From Extensimonas vulgaris (GTDB lineage Bacteria > Pseudomonadota > Gammaproteobacteria > Burkholderiales > Burkholderiaceae_C), in NCBI RefSeq assembly GCF_003337425.1, contig NZ_QPJU01000001.1, positions 62,001 to 126,000 of the forward strand: a stretch of DNA of 64,000 nucleotides, written 5' to 3'. The notes beneath the pieces are model-generated. The model saw only the letters and a list, made by a program, of their open reading frames with translations. It did no database searches and was not told where the DNA came from. Each line of letters opens with the position of its first letter. Positions within the stretch are counted from its first letter, which is position 1. The translations under genes were made by a program, and so were the position numbers. Below, one piece after another: positions 44,232 to 53,050 of the stretch.

Positions 44232-45146
44232 CTACACCCCCGCCCGGCGGCGCTGCCATGCCTGCAGCGCGTTGATGAACAGCAGCAGCACGAACGAGAT
44301 CAGCAGCATTACCACGGCCACCGCGGTCGCGCCGGCGTAGTCGTATTGCTCGAGCTTGCCGATGATGACGAGCGGCGTGATCTCGGACACCATGGGCATG
44401 TTGCCCGCAATGAAGATCACCGAACCATACTCGCCCACGGCACGCGCAAACGCCATGGCAAAGCCCGTGAGCAGCGCCGGCGCGATGGTGGGCAAGATCA
44501 CTTTGCGAAACGTCTGCCAGCGCGACGCGCCCAGACACGCGGCGGCCTCTTCGAGCTCCTTTTCCATGTCTTGCAGCACCGGCTGCACCGTGCGCACCAC
44601 GAAAGGCAGGCCGATGAAGATCAGCGCCACCACGATGCCCGCCGGCCGAAACGCGAGCACGATGCCCATCGGCTCCAGGTACTGCCCCACCCAACCATTG
44701 CCCGCAAGCAGCGCCGTGAGCGCGATGCCGGCGACGGCCGTGGGCAGCGCAAACGGCAAATCGACGAGCGCATCGACGATCTTCTTGCCCGGAAAGGCGT
44801 AGCGCACCAGCACCCAGGCGATCAGCAGGCCGAACACCAGGTTTACGAGCGCGGCGATCAGCGAGGCGCCAAAGGTCAGCCGGTACGAGGCGAGCACGCG
44901 CGGCGCGCTCACGGCGAGCCAGAACTGCTCCCAGCTCAGCGTGAAGGACTTGGCCACCAGCGCCGCGAGCGGCAGCAGCACGATCGCGCTCAAATAAAAC
45001 AGCGTGTAGCCCAGCGTCAGGCCAAAGCCCGGCAGCACGCGCCAGGGCCGACGGCGCGCGGCGCGGGCTGGGGGCGTGGCGGGCAGCACCCCGGAGCGAG
45101 CTTCAGACCCAGCCTGGGGCGCCAGCGTGGAATGCGCAGCAAGCAT
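44232..45146 (-). CDS. cysT: Sulfate ABC transporter permease CysT (CysU)
   Basis: A 304-residue permease partner of CysW: a variable ~35-residue N-terminus, then membrane helices with [29 protein letters not shown], the EAA loop ([17 protein letters not shown]) and [18 protein letters not shown]. It lies 27 bp after sbp. Confidence 0.92.
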   Translation of the reverse strand: MLAAHSTLAPQAGSEARSGVLPATPPARAARRRPWRVLPGFGLTLGYTLFYLSAIVLLPLAALVAKSFTLSWEQFWLAVSAPRVLASYRLTFGASLIAALVNLVFGLLIAWVLVRYAFPGKKIVDALVDLPFALPTAVAGIALTALLAGNGWVGQYLEPMGIVLAFRPAGIVVALIFIGLPFVVRTVQPVLQDMEKELEEAAACLGASRWQTFRKVILPTIAPALLTGFAMAFARAVGEYGSVIFIAGNMPMVSEITPLVIIGKLEQYDYAGATAVAVVMLLISFVLLLFINALQAWQRRRAGV

Positions 45147-45173
45147 GTGTAAACGCGATGCGTGCCAAGCGGC

Positions 45174-46187
45174 TCAGCGCGCGCCCGGCGTGTAGATCTT
45201 GTCGAACTGCCCACCGTCGTTGAAGTGCACTTTCTGCGCCTCCGTGAGGCTGCCGAAATACTTGGCCACGGTGAACTGGCGGATGGGCTTGAAGGTGGCC
45301 GCGTATTTTTTGAGCACGGCTTCCGAGCGCGGGCGGATCGCGTGCCTGGCCGCGACCTCTTGCGCCTCGTCCGAATACAGGTAGTCCAGATACGCCTTGG
45401 CCAGCGCCGCCGTACCCTTCTTGGCCACGGTGCGCTCGACCACCGCAACCGGGTTCTCGGCCACGATGCTGACCGACGGATACACCGCATCGACCTTGCC
45501 CGCGCCGAATTCGCGGTCGATGGACACCACCTCGGACTCGAACGTGATCAGCACGTCACCGATGTTGCGCTGCAAAAAGATCGCCGTCGCATCGCGCCCG
45601 CCCTTGGCGAGCACGGGCACGTTCTTGAACAGCTTGCCCACGAACTCGGCCGCCTGCGCCTCGCTGCCGCCCTTTTCGCGCACCGCGCCCCAGGCCGCGA
45701 GGTAGGCGTAGCGGCCATTACCACCCGTCTTGGGGTTGACCACGATCACCTGCACGCCGGGCTTGACGAGGTCTTCCCAGTCCTTGATGCCCTTGGGGTT
45801 GCCGTTGCGCACCAGAAACAGCATGGTCGAAGCCGTGGGCGCGGCGTTGTGCGGAAACCTTTGCGCCCAGTCCTTGGCGACGACGCCCTGGCTGGCCAGA
45901 AACTCCACGTCGGTGGTCGTGTTCATGGTCACCACGTCGGCCGCCAGCCCGTCGGCCACGGCGCGCGCCTGCGCGCTCGAGCCGCCGTGCGACTGGTCGA
46001 TCTTCACGTCCTGGCCCGTGGTCTTTTTGTAATGCGCGACGAACGCAGCGTTGTAGTCCTTGTAAAACTCGCGCGCCACGTCGTAAGACACGTTGAGCAG
46101 ACTTTGCTGCGCCCCCGCGAGCGTGCTGGCGGCCAGCGCTGCGCTGGCCAGAATGGTTTTGAGGGTTCTGAAACGAAGCGAAATCAT
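45174..46187 (-). CDS. sbp: Sulfate ABC transporter substrate-binding protein
   Basis: A 337-residue periplasmic binding protein with a signal peptide (TILASAALAASTLAGAQQ) and the family marks NVSYDVAREFYKDYN, QSHGGSSAQARAVADG and NPKTGGNGRYAYL. GGRDATAIFLQRNIGD and the end FNDGGQFDKIY follow. It delivers sulfate (possibly thiosulfate) to CysTWA. The ATG at 46187 is chosen because the upstream extension lacks a signal peptide arrangement. It is the first gene of the cys operon, consistent with CysB control. Confidence 0.9.
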   Translation of the reverse strand: MISLRFRTLKTILASAALAASTLAGAQQSLLNVSYDVAREFYKDYNAAFVAHYKKTTGQDVKIDQSHGGSSAQARAVADGLAADVVTMNTTTDVEFLASQGVVAKDWAQRFPHNAAPTASTMLFLVRNGNPKGIKDWEDLVKPGVQVIVVNPKTGGNGRYAYLAAWGAVREKGGSEAQAAEFVGKLFKNVPVLAKGGRDATAIFLQRNIGDVLITFESEVVSIDREFGAGKVDAVYPSVSIVAENPVAVVERTVAKKGTAALAKAYLDYLYSDEAQEVAARHAIRPRSEAVLKKYAATFKPIRQFTVAKYFGSLTEAQKVHFNDGGQFDKIYTPGAR

Positions 46188-46234
46188 GTCTGCGCTACCT
46201 GATGGAATCTGCGATCGGCGCATTGTCCGCAGCA

Positions 46235-46300
46235 CCCGTTCAAACACAAACGAATATATTTTTGTTAATAAATCCCCAAAAAAGCATAAAGAGGATCGAA
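46235..46300 (-). promoter_or_regulatory. A/T-rich probable promoter/CysB region of the sulfate operon
   Basis: A strongly A/T-rich block in G+C-rich surroundings lies 50-110 bp before sbp. On the minus strand it includes TTTATTAACAAAAATATATT and then CGTTTGTGTTTG. Sulfate operons in this group are normally CysB-dependent; the site itself is inference. Confidence 0.4.
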
Positions 46301-46411
46301 AAGGTCTCCAAAGTGACGCGACATCAGGGGCAACCCTGATGCCTGCCGCGTCCATGTCGGTCTAGCCTACCAAGTCAGATTCACCCCGTTCTTCATTCGG
46401 AGCCAACACCC

Positions 46412-48124
46412 ATGACCAGCACCACCACTCTTCGCCCGCATCACAAACACTGGCCGCGCCGCCTGCCCCACGCCATCACGCCGCCCGCAACCTCGCTATG
46501 GGACAACCTCGCGGTCAGCGCGCGCCGCTACCCCGACAAAGCCGCGCTGATCTTCTTCGGCCGCCAGACCAGCTACCGCGAGCTGTGCGAGGGCACCGAA
46601 CGCCTCGCGGCGTATCTCCATTCGATCGGCGTGCGCAAGGGCGACCGAGTGATCCTGCTCATGCAAAACTGCCCGCAGCTGGTGCTTGCGCACTTCGCCA
46701 TCCTGCGCGCGAATGCCGTCGTCGTGCCCGTTAACCCCATGAACCTGGCCGACGAGCTGCAGCACTACATCCAGGACTCCGAAGCGCGCACGGCCATCGT
46801 GAGCGCCGAGCTCGCCAGCGAGCTCGCCAAGGCGAGCAATGGCCTCGCGCCCGCGCAGCGCCTGCAGCACATGCTCGTGACGCATTACACCGACGCCTTC
46901 GACGCGGGCGTCAGCGGCCCCGACGCGCCGCCCGCTGCCTGGGCGAGCTGGCTCACCGCGCAGCACCCGCTGCCTGCGCTCGAAGGCGGCAGCGTGCACG
47001 GCTGGGCGCAGGCGCTCGCGTGCAGCGCCGCGCCGCCCGCGCTCGAGGTCGGGCCCGACGACCTGTCCATGCTGCCTTACACCAGCGGCACCACGGGCCT
47101 GCCCAAAGGCTGCATGCACACCCACCGCAGCGTGATGCACAACGTCGAAGCCACCGGCCTGTGGGTCACCATGACGCCCGAAACCGTGTCGCTGGGCGTC
47201 GTACCCATGTTCCACATCACGGGCATGGTGGCACTTTTGCACGCTTCCATCTTCAGCAGCGTCACCGTCGTACTCCTGCCGCGCTGGGACCGCGACCTCG
47301 CCGGCCACCTGATTTCGCACTACGGTGTCACGCATTGGCTCAACATCCCGACCATGGTCATAGACCTGATGGCGAGCCCCCATCTCGATCGATACGACCT
47401 CTCCAGCCTGGTTTTCATCGGCGGCGGCGGCGCGGCCATGCCGCAAGCCGTGGCGCAGCGCCTGTTCGAAAAATTCCAGCTGCACTTTGCCGAAGGCTAT
47501 GGCCTGACCGAAACCGCCGCGCCTTCGCACTTCAACCCGCCCGACGAGGCCAAACTGCAGTGCATGGGCATCCCTTGGCTCAGCACCGATTCACGCATCA
47601 TCGACCCCGAAAATTTGCAGGAGCTGCCCATCGGCGAACAAGGCGAAATCATCATCCACGGCCCGCAGCTGTTCCACGGCTACTGGAAGCAGCCCGAGGC
47701 ATCGGCGCAGGCTTTCGTGGAGCTCGAAGGCAAGCGGTTCTTTCGCACGGGCGACCTCGGGCGCATGGACGAGGACGGCTACTTCTTCATCACCGACCGC
47801 CTCAAGCGCATGATCAACGCCAGCGGCTTCAAGGTCTGGCCGTCGGAAGTCGAGATGCTCATGTTCCGCCACCCCGCGATCGCTGAAGCCTGCGTGATCG
47901 CCGCGCGCGACAGCTACCGCGGCGAAACCGTCAAGGCCGTGGTCGTGCTGCGCCAGGAATACCGCGGCAAGGTCGGCGCCGAAGACATCATCGCCTGGTG
48001 CCGCGAGCACATGGCCGCCTACAAGGTGCCACGCATCGTCGAATTCGTCGACGCCCTGCCCAAGAGCGGCAGCGGCAAGGTGATGTGGCGCCTGCTGCAG
48101 GAAGCAGAGCAAAACAAACCATGA
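46412..48124 (+). CDS. AMP-binding acyl-CoA ligase, copy 1
   Basis: A 570-residue ANL-superfamily enzyme that activates a carboxylic (probably fatty) acid with ATP and CoA. It shows the P-loop TSGTTGLPKGC, the adenine/acyl motif EGYGLTETAAPSH and FFRTGDLGRMDEDGYFF with the hinge aspartate. The C-terminal catalytic lysine lies in KSGSGKVMWR. Residues 1-~235 and ~430-565 are almost identical to the next gene, while the substrate-pocket region between them differs. The substrate is unknown. The ATG at 46412 is used; divergent from sbp. Confidence 0.85.
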   Translation: MTSTTTLRPHHKHWPRRLPHAITPPATSLWDNLAVSARRYPDKAALIFFGRQTSYRELCEGTERLAAYLHSIGVRKGDRVILLMQNCPQLVLAHFAILRANAVVVPVNPMNLADELQHYIQDSEARTAIVSAELASELAKASNGLAPAQRLQHMLVTHYTDAFDAGVSGPDAPPAAWASWLTAQHPLPALEGGSVHGWAQALACSAAPPALEVGPDDLSMLPYTSGTTGLPKGCMHTHRSVMHNVEATGLWVTMTPETVSLGVVPMFHITGMVALLHASIFSSVTVVLLPRWDRDLAGHLISHYGVTHWLNIPTMVIDLMASPHLDRYDLSSLVFIGGGGAAMPQAVAQRLFEKFQLHFAEGYGLTETAAPSHFNPPDEAKLQCMGIPWLSTDSRIIDPENLQELPIGEQGEIIIHGPQLFHGYWKQPEASAQAFVELEGKRFFRTGDLGRMDEDGYFFITDRLKRMINASGFKVWPSEVEMLMFRHPAIAEACVIAARDSYRGETVKAVVVLRQEYRGKVGAEDIIAWCREHMAAYKVPRIVEFVDALPKSGSGKVMWRLLQEAEQNKP

Positions 48125-48158
48125 AGACGAACCTCAACCGCGCAACGCATCACTGACC

Positions 48159-49862
48159 ATGCAAACCACCCGCCCCCACTACAAATTCTGGCCGCGCCGC
48201 CTGCCCCACGCCATCACGCCGCCCGCAACCTCGCTGTGGGACAACCTCGCCGTCAGCGCGCGCCGCTACCCCGACAAGCCTGCGCTGATCTTCTTCGGCC
48301 GCCAGACCAGCTACCGCGAGCTGTGCGAGGGCACCGAACGCCTCGCGGCGTATCTCCATTCGATCGGGGTGCGCAAGGGCGACCGGGTGATCCTGCTCAT
48401 GCAAAACTGCCCGCAGCTGGTGCTTGCGCACTTCGCCATCCTGCGCGCAAATGCCGTCGTCGTGCCCATCAACCCCATGAACCTGGCCGACGAGCTGCAG
48501 CACTACATCCAGGACTCCGAAGCGCGCACGGCCATCGTGAGCGCCGAACTCGCCGCCGAGCTCGCCAAGGCGAGCAATGGCCTCGCGCCCGCGCAGCGCC
48601 TGCAGCACCTGCTCGTGACGCATTACACCGACGCCTTCGACGCAGACATCACCGGCCCCGACGCGCCGCCCGCTGCCTGGGCCGGCTGGCTCACCGCGCA
48701 GCACCCGCTGCCGGCGCTCGAAGGCGGCAGCGTGCACGGCTGGGCGCAGGCGCTCGCCTGCAGCGCCGCGCCACCCGCGCTCGAGGTCGGGCCCGACGAC
48801 CTCGCCGTGCTGCCCTACACCAGCGGCACCACGGGCATGCCCAAAGGCTGCATGCACCCGCACCGCACCCTCATGCACAACGCCGTGGCCGGCAGCTTCT
48901 GGGGCACGAGCACGCCCGAGAACATCACCCTCGCGGTCGTGCCCATGTTCCACATCACGGGCATGGTGAGCATGATGCATTCGTCCATCTACAGCAGCGC
49001 CACACTCGTGGTCATGCCGCGCTGGGAGCGCGACCTCGCGGGGCGTTTGATTTCGCGCTGGCGCGTGACCAGTTGGACCAACATCCCCACCATGGTCATA
49101 GACCTGCTCGCAAGCCCGAACTTTGCGCAATACGATCTTTCGAGCCTGCTCTACATCGGCGGCGGTGGCGCCGCCATGCCCCAAGCCGTGGCCCAGCGCC
49201 TGCTGGACCAGTATGGATTGCGTTATTCCGAAGGCTACGGCCTCACCGAAACCGCCGCGCCCTCGCACTCGAACCCGCCCGACCATCCCAAGCAGCAATG
49301 CCTGGGCATTCCGTTCATGAGCACGGATGCGCGCATCGTGGACCCGGAAAGCTTGCAGGAGCTGCCTGTAGGCGAATCCGGCGAGATCATCGTCCACGGC
49401 CCGCAGGTCTTCAGCGGCTATTGGAAGCAGCCCGAGGCCACTGAAAGAGCCTTCATCGAGTTCGAAGGCAAACGATTCTTTCGCACCGGCGACCTCGGGC
49501 GCATGGACGAGGACGGCTACTTCTTCATCACCGACCGCCTCAAGCGCATGATCAACGCCAGCGGCTTCAAGGTCTGGCCCGCTGAGGTCGAATTGCTCAT
49601 GTTCCGCCACCCCGCAATCGCCGAAGCCTGCGTGATCGCCGCACGCGACAGCTACCGCGGCGAAACCGTCAAGGCCGTGGTCGTGCTGCGCCAGGAGTAC
49701 CGCGGCAAAGTCAGCGCCGAAGACATCATCGCCTGGTGCCGCGAACACATGGCCGCCTACAAGGTGCCGCGCATCGTCGAATTCGTCGACGCACTTCCCA
49801 AGAGCGGCAGCGGCAAGGTGATGTGGCGCCTGCTGCAAGAAAAAGAGCGGCAAGCGTCGTAA
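48159..49862 (+). CDS. AMP-binding acyl-CoA ligase, copy 2
   Basis: A 567-residue paralogue of the preceding gene, 34 bp downstream on the same strand. It has the same motifs: TSGTTGMPKGC, EGYGLTETAAPSH, FFRTGDLGRMDEDGYFF and KSGSGKVMWR. It differs mainly over residues ~235-430 (for example SFWGTSTPENITLAVV versus LWVTMTPETVSLGVV), which hold much of the acyl pocket. That suggests a duplicated enzyme with a changed substrate range. A terminator-like hairpin follows at 49889. Confidence 0.85.
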   Translation: MQTTRPHYKFWPRRLPHAITPPATSLWDNLAVSARRYPDKPALIFFGRQTSYRELCEGTERLAAYLHSIGVRKGDRVILLMQNCPQLVLAHFAILRANAVVVPINPMNLADELQHYIQDSEARTAIVSAELAAELAKASNGLAPAQRLQHLLVTHYTDAFDADITGPDAPPAAWAGWLTAQHPLPALEGGSVHGWAQALACSAAPPALEVGPDDLAVLPYTSGTTGMPKGCMHPHRTLMHNAVAGSFWGTSTPENITLAVVPMFHITGMVSMMHSSIYSSATLVVMPRWERDLAGRLISRWRVTSWTNIPTMVIDLLASPNFAQYDLSSLLYIGGGGAAMPQAVAQRLLDQYGLRYSEGYGLTETAAPSHSNPPDHPKQQCLGIPFMSTDARIVDPESLQELPVGESGEIIVHGPQVFSGYWKQPEATERAFIEFEGKRFFRTGDLGRMDEDGYFFITDRLKRMINASGFKVWPAEVELLMFRHPAIAEACVIAARDSYRGETVKAVVVLRQEYRGKVSAEDIIAWCREHMAAYKVPRIVEFVDALPKSGSGKVMWRLLQEKERQAS

Positions 49863-49888
49863 AAATCAGGCCGGATACGTTTCAAGCC

Positions 49889-49930
49889 CCACCGAGCGCG
49901 ACCGCGGCGCAGGCAAGCTCGGTGGATTTT
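49889..49930 (+). terminator. Terminator after the acyl-CoA ligase pair
   Basis: CCACCGAGC (49889-49897) pairs with GCTCGGTGG (49917-49925), followed by ATTTT. The loop is long (19 bases) and G+C-rich, so it may fold further. Confidence 0.5.
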
Positions 49931-49952
49931 CCCATCCCACGCCACCCCCAAC

Positions 49953-49989
49953 AAAAAGCCAGCGCCCGGGCTGCCCCGGAAGCGCTGGC
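49953..49989 (-). terminator. Rho-independent terminator of the porin gene
   Basis: On the minus strand GCCAGCGC pairs with GCGCTGGC around an inner CCGGG/CCCGG stem, followed by TTTTTG. It lies 36 bp after the porin stop. Confidence 0.75.
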
Positions 49990-50024
49990 AAGGAGTTGTT
50001 CGCAGTAAAAAAGAGCGCCGTCGC

Positions 50025-51185
50025 TTAGAAGCGGTGCACCATACCTACGACGAAGCCGTTGATGCTGTCACCCTTCACAGCTTGCTGACCGCCCTGGCTG
50101 CCGCCCCACAAAGGCTGGATCGGAGCGATGCCATTGTCTGCATGGCCGAAAGTGGAGAACAGATAAGTGCGCTTGGACAGGCTGTAGTGGGCCGTGATGA
50201 CCGCGTACTTGCTCTTTTTCTTGTAAGGCGTGCCAGCCACCGCGTCGTCGCTGGCATTGATTTCGCTGTATTGCAGGCCCACACGAAGCTCAGGTGTGAA
50301 GGCATAGTTGCCGCCGATCAGCCAAGCCTTGGAATCGAGCCAGCCATAGGGAATCTTGTTTTTGTTGCTGACTTTGTCATACAGAAAAGCCAGACGGTAT
50401 TTACCCACGTCATAGGAACCCGTCAGGATCCAGTAATGAACGTCGTCGTTCGCGTGGTTGCCCAAAGCGCCCAGAGTGGGATCATTGACGCCATTGTTTT
50501 TGGTGTAGCTCAGCGCCACTTTGAACGGGGCGTAGGTATAGTTGACAACACCACCTATCCCGCGCCCGGCCGAAGAATCACCCGGCTGTTCGCCGAGGAT
50601 GTACTGCACGCCCACATCGAAACCCGCGAAACTCGGGCTCGTGTAGCGGATCATGTTGCTGTTCCAGAAATCGTTGCCGATCCCCTGTGCCACCATGAGG
50701 TTGGCAGTGCTCGAGTTGATCGCGACGTCGGGCATGCCCGTGCCGTTGACGAGCTGCGCCAGGATGTGCGTGGTGTAGTCGCGGCCAAGGCGCAGCGAGC
50801 CCCAGCTGTTGCTCTTGAGGCCCACCCAGGAGCCCCGGCGCCAGAGCACGTTGGCAATCGGTGTTTGCGCACCTGTGGCGGCGCCACCCGTGGCACCGCC
50901 GCTTTTCGGATCGAGCCCGGCTTCGAGGCCGAACTGCGCGGCCAGGCCGCCACCCAGGTCTTCGGAACCCGTGATACCCCAGATCGAAGAGCTGTTGGTG
51001 TCGGTGTTCATCTTCGTGAGGCGCTTGTCCACGGTGGCCGAACGCGAGAACGTGCTCACGCCCACGTCGAGCACGCCGTACATGCGGACGTTGGATGCAG
51101 CCGACTGCGCCTGCGCACCCACGGCGCTTGCCGCCAAGACGGCTGCCATCAGAGCGCTGCGCTGGAATTTTTGGGTATGTTTCAT
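50025..51185 (-). CDS. Gram-negative outer-membrane porin (Omp32-like)
   Basis: A 386-residue porin with a signal peptide (SALMAAVLAASAVGAQAQS). It opens with YGVLDVGVSTFSR and SIWGITGSEDLGGGLAAQF, typical of the betaproteobacterial general porin family. RRGSWVGLKSNSWGSLRLGR follows in the constriction region, and the terminal strand ends VVGMVHRF with the C-terminal Phe needed for BAM assembly. It lets small solutes, probably anions, cross the outer membrane. The ATG has AGGAGA upstream, and a clear terminator follows. Confidence 0.9.
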   Translation of the reverse strand: MKHTQKFQRSALMAAVLAASAVGAQAQSAASNVRMYGVLDVGVSTFSRSATVDKRLTKMNTDTNSSSIWGITGSEDLGGGLAAQFGLEAGLDPKSGGATGGAATGAQTPIANVLWRRGSWVGLKSNSWGSLRLGRDYTTHILAQLVNGTGMPDVAINSSTANLMVAQGIGNDFWNSNMIRYTSPSFAGFDVGVQYILGEQPGDSSAGRGIGGVVNYTYAPFKVALSYTKNNGVNDPTLGALGNHANDDVHYWILTGSYDVGKYRLAFLYDKVSNKNKIPYGWLDSKAWLIGGNYAFTPELRVGLQYSEINASDDAVAGTPYKKKSKYAVITAHYSLSKRTYLFSTFGHADNGIAPIQPLWGGSQGGQQAVKGDSINGFVVGMVHRF

Positions 51186-51465
51186 TGATGTCTCCTGCCT
51201 TTCTGAGAGAGAACGCTGCTTGGAAAAAACCTATGGATGAACAATCATTGACCGCGCCACTTGCTCTGGGAGGAGACCAGGTCAGGCTTAGCGATGCAGA
51301 CCTTGTGGGCCACTGCAACACGCCCGATCCCGGAGAGCGCAGGCAAAAATTGACACCGCGAAGATAGGCGATCCTCCAACCCAGGCATGCTGGGGCAATC
51401 CCTAGGTCGGCAGAAGATTTGTCACAAAAACAACACATGCACAGGCTTCCTACAATCTCCGCCCC

Positions 51466-52470
51466 ATGTCCCGCCAACGCCCTCCTGCCCCTTTGCCCAT
51501 GCGTGCGGGCGTGAGTCCAAGTTGCTTGGCGCTGCCTTCACGCGGCAGTGGCACCATGCTGGACCACCTGGCCGAGCGCCTGCCCGCGCTCAGCCGCGCC
51601 GCGTGGCAGCAGCGCATGGAGGCCGGTGAAGTGGTCGATGAACGCGGTGCAACGGTTACGCCGGAGCGGCCTTTCGAGCCCGGCTTGCGCATTTTTTATT
51701 ACCGCCACCTGGAGTCGGAGCCGGAGATTCCATTTACCGAAGAGGTGCTCTACCAGGACGCGCATTTGCTCATCGCGGACAAGCCGCATTTCATGCCCGT
51801 GACGCCGGGCGGGCGCTATGTGCAGCACAGCCTGCTGGTGCGCCTCAAACGCCGGCTCGGCTTGGCAGAGCTTTCGCCGCTGCACCGCATAGACCGCGAC
51901 ACCGCCGGCTTGGTGTTGTTTTCAGTGCAGCAGCGCACGCGCGGGGTGTACCAGGCGCTGTTTCGCGAGCGGCGCATCACCAAGCAGTACGAGGCCGTGG
52001 CTGGCTGGCGTGCGGACCTGGCCTTCCCGCGCGAGCACCACAGCCGCCTCGAGGAAAGCCCGCAATTCTTTCGCATGCACGAGGTGCCGGGCGCGCCCAA
52101 CAGCTGCACGCGCATGGAGTTGCTCGAAGTGGCGGGCCGCTGGGCACGCTACCGGCTCGAGCCCGTGACCGGCAAACGCCACCAGCTGCGCGTGCACATG
52201 GCCGCGCTGGGCCTGCCGCTGCGCCACGATGCGTTCTACCCCGAGGTCAACGACCCGCCCGAGGGAGACTTTTCGCGCCCGCTGCAACTGCTCGCACGCA
52301 CCTTGCACTTTACCGACCCATTGTCAGGCGCACCACGGCACTTCGAGAGCCGCCGCAAGTTGCTTGCACTCGACCCGCCGCCCTTTGAACCCAGATGGTT
52401 CGTGAGGACGCGGGATGGTGGCGAGGCGGCTGGCGTGGCAGTTTGGTCGCGGGTGAGAAGTCCATGGTGA
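51466..52470 (+). CDS. RluA-family pseudouridine synthase with an element-derived C-terminus
   Basis: A 334-residue RNA pseudouridine synthase of the RluA type, with the catalytic-aspartate motif LHRIDRDTAGLVLF and ITKQYEAVAGW. RLEPVTGKRHQLRVHMAALGL follows. It modifies a uridine in rRNA or tRNA, position unknown. After residues DPPPFE the frame enters a family 2 element (52390), which supplies the last 26 residues (PRWFVRTRDGG...SRVRSPW) and the stop. Joining across the 5-bp duplication restores a short ending (ISALHRLL, stop at 52593), so the gene was altered by insertion. The core domain is intact. Confidence 0.82.
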   Translation: MSRQRPPAPLPMRAGVSPSCLALPSRGSGTMLDHLAERLPALSRAAWQQRMEAGEVVDERGATVTPERPFEPGLRIFYYRHLESEPEIPFTEEVLYQDAHLLIADKPHFMPVTPGGRYVQHSLLVRLKRRLGLAELSPLHRIDRDTAGLVLFSVQQRTRGVYQALFRERRITKQYEAVAGWRADLAFPREHHSRLEESPQFFRMHEVPGAPNSCTRMELLEVAGRWARYRLEPVTGKRHQLRVHMAALGLPLRHDAFYPEVNDPPEGDFSRPLQLLARTLHFTDPLSGAPRHFESRRKLLALDPPPFEPRWFVRTRDGGEAAGVAVWSRVRSPW

Positions 52471-52563
52471 GTGCCATGGACGCCGAAACCGCGGCCAAAA
52501 TGACCGGCAGCCGTCCGCCAACGCCCACGTAGGTGCGCAGCACCGCCTAATGGACAATCTGGG
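52390..52563 (-). repeat. Family 2 MITE-like element, copy E (174 bp)
   Basis: Inverted relative to copy D, same length, with flanking TTGAA at 52385-52389 and 52564-52568. It overlaps the 3' end of the pseudouridine synthase gene. Its left terminus has diverged (CCCAGATGGTTCGTGAGG). Confidence 0.87.
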
Positions 52564-52759
52564 TTGAAATCTCGGCCCTGCACAGACTCCTCTAGAATCA
52601 CCCTCTCCGGAAGACTTCGGCAGGCGAGTGATTTCATTGAAAAACTTATGTTCCGCCGGTGCTTCAGAAAAAAATTGGAGTAAAAACAACGTGTTAGCGT
52701 GTTCGCATTGGCGCTGCAGCTTGCGCCGTTTAGCGGATTCCTAGCACATCACAGAACAC

Positions 52760-52849
52760 GGTGGGTTGGCCGAGCGGTTGAAGGCACTAGTCTTGAAAAC
52801 TAGCAAGGGGGTGACCCCTTCCAGGGTTCGAATCCCTGACCCACCGCCA
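52760..52849 (+). tRNA. tRNA-Ser (anticodon UGA)
   Basis: A 90-nt class II tRNA: acceptor GGTGGGT pairs with ACCCACC, the discriminator is G, and CCA is encoded. The anticodon stem CTAGT/ACTAG encloses loop CTTGAAA with anticodon TGA. A long variable arm (AAGGGGGTGACCCCTT) is typical of serine tRNAs, and the T arm contains GGTTCGAATCC. It reads UCN codons ending in A/G. Family 2 elements lie on both sides. Confidence 0.95.
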
Positions 52850-52900
52850 CTCATTGCGCAGCCCTGTAGCGCGAAGCAAGTGAAGAAGCAATGGCATGAT

Positions 52901-53008
52901 CCCAGATTGTCCATTAGGCGGCCCTACGCGGGCGCTGGCGGACGGCTGCCGGTCATTTTCGCCGCCAGCCGCCTCGCCATCATCCCGCGTCCTAATGGAC
53001 CATCTGGG
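52901..53008 (+). repeat. Family 2 MITE-like element, copy F (108 bp, internally deleted)
   Basis: Same termini (CCCAGATTGTCCATTAGG and near-complement) with a different exact duplication, ATGAT, at 52896-52900 and 53009-53013. About 66 bp of the interior found in copies D and E is missing. It starts 52 bp after tRNA-Ser. Confidence 0.83.
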
Positions 53009-53050
53009 ATGATGTCAAAGCAGCTTCACTGCTCTGCGCCATCCAGACTC

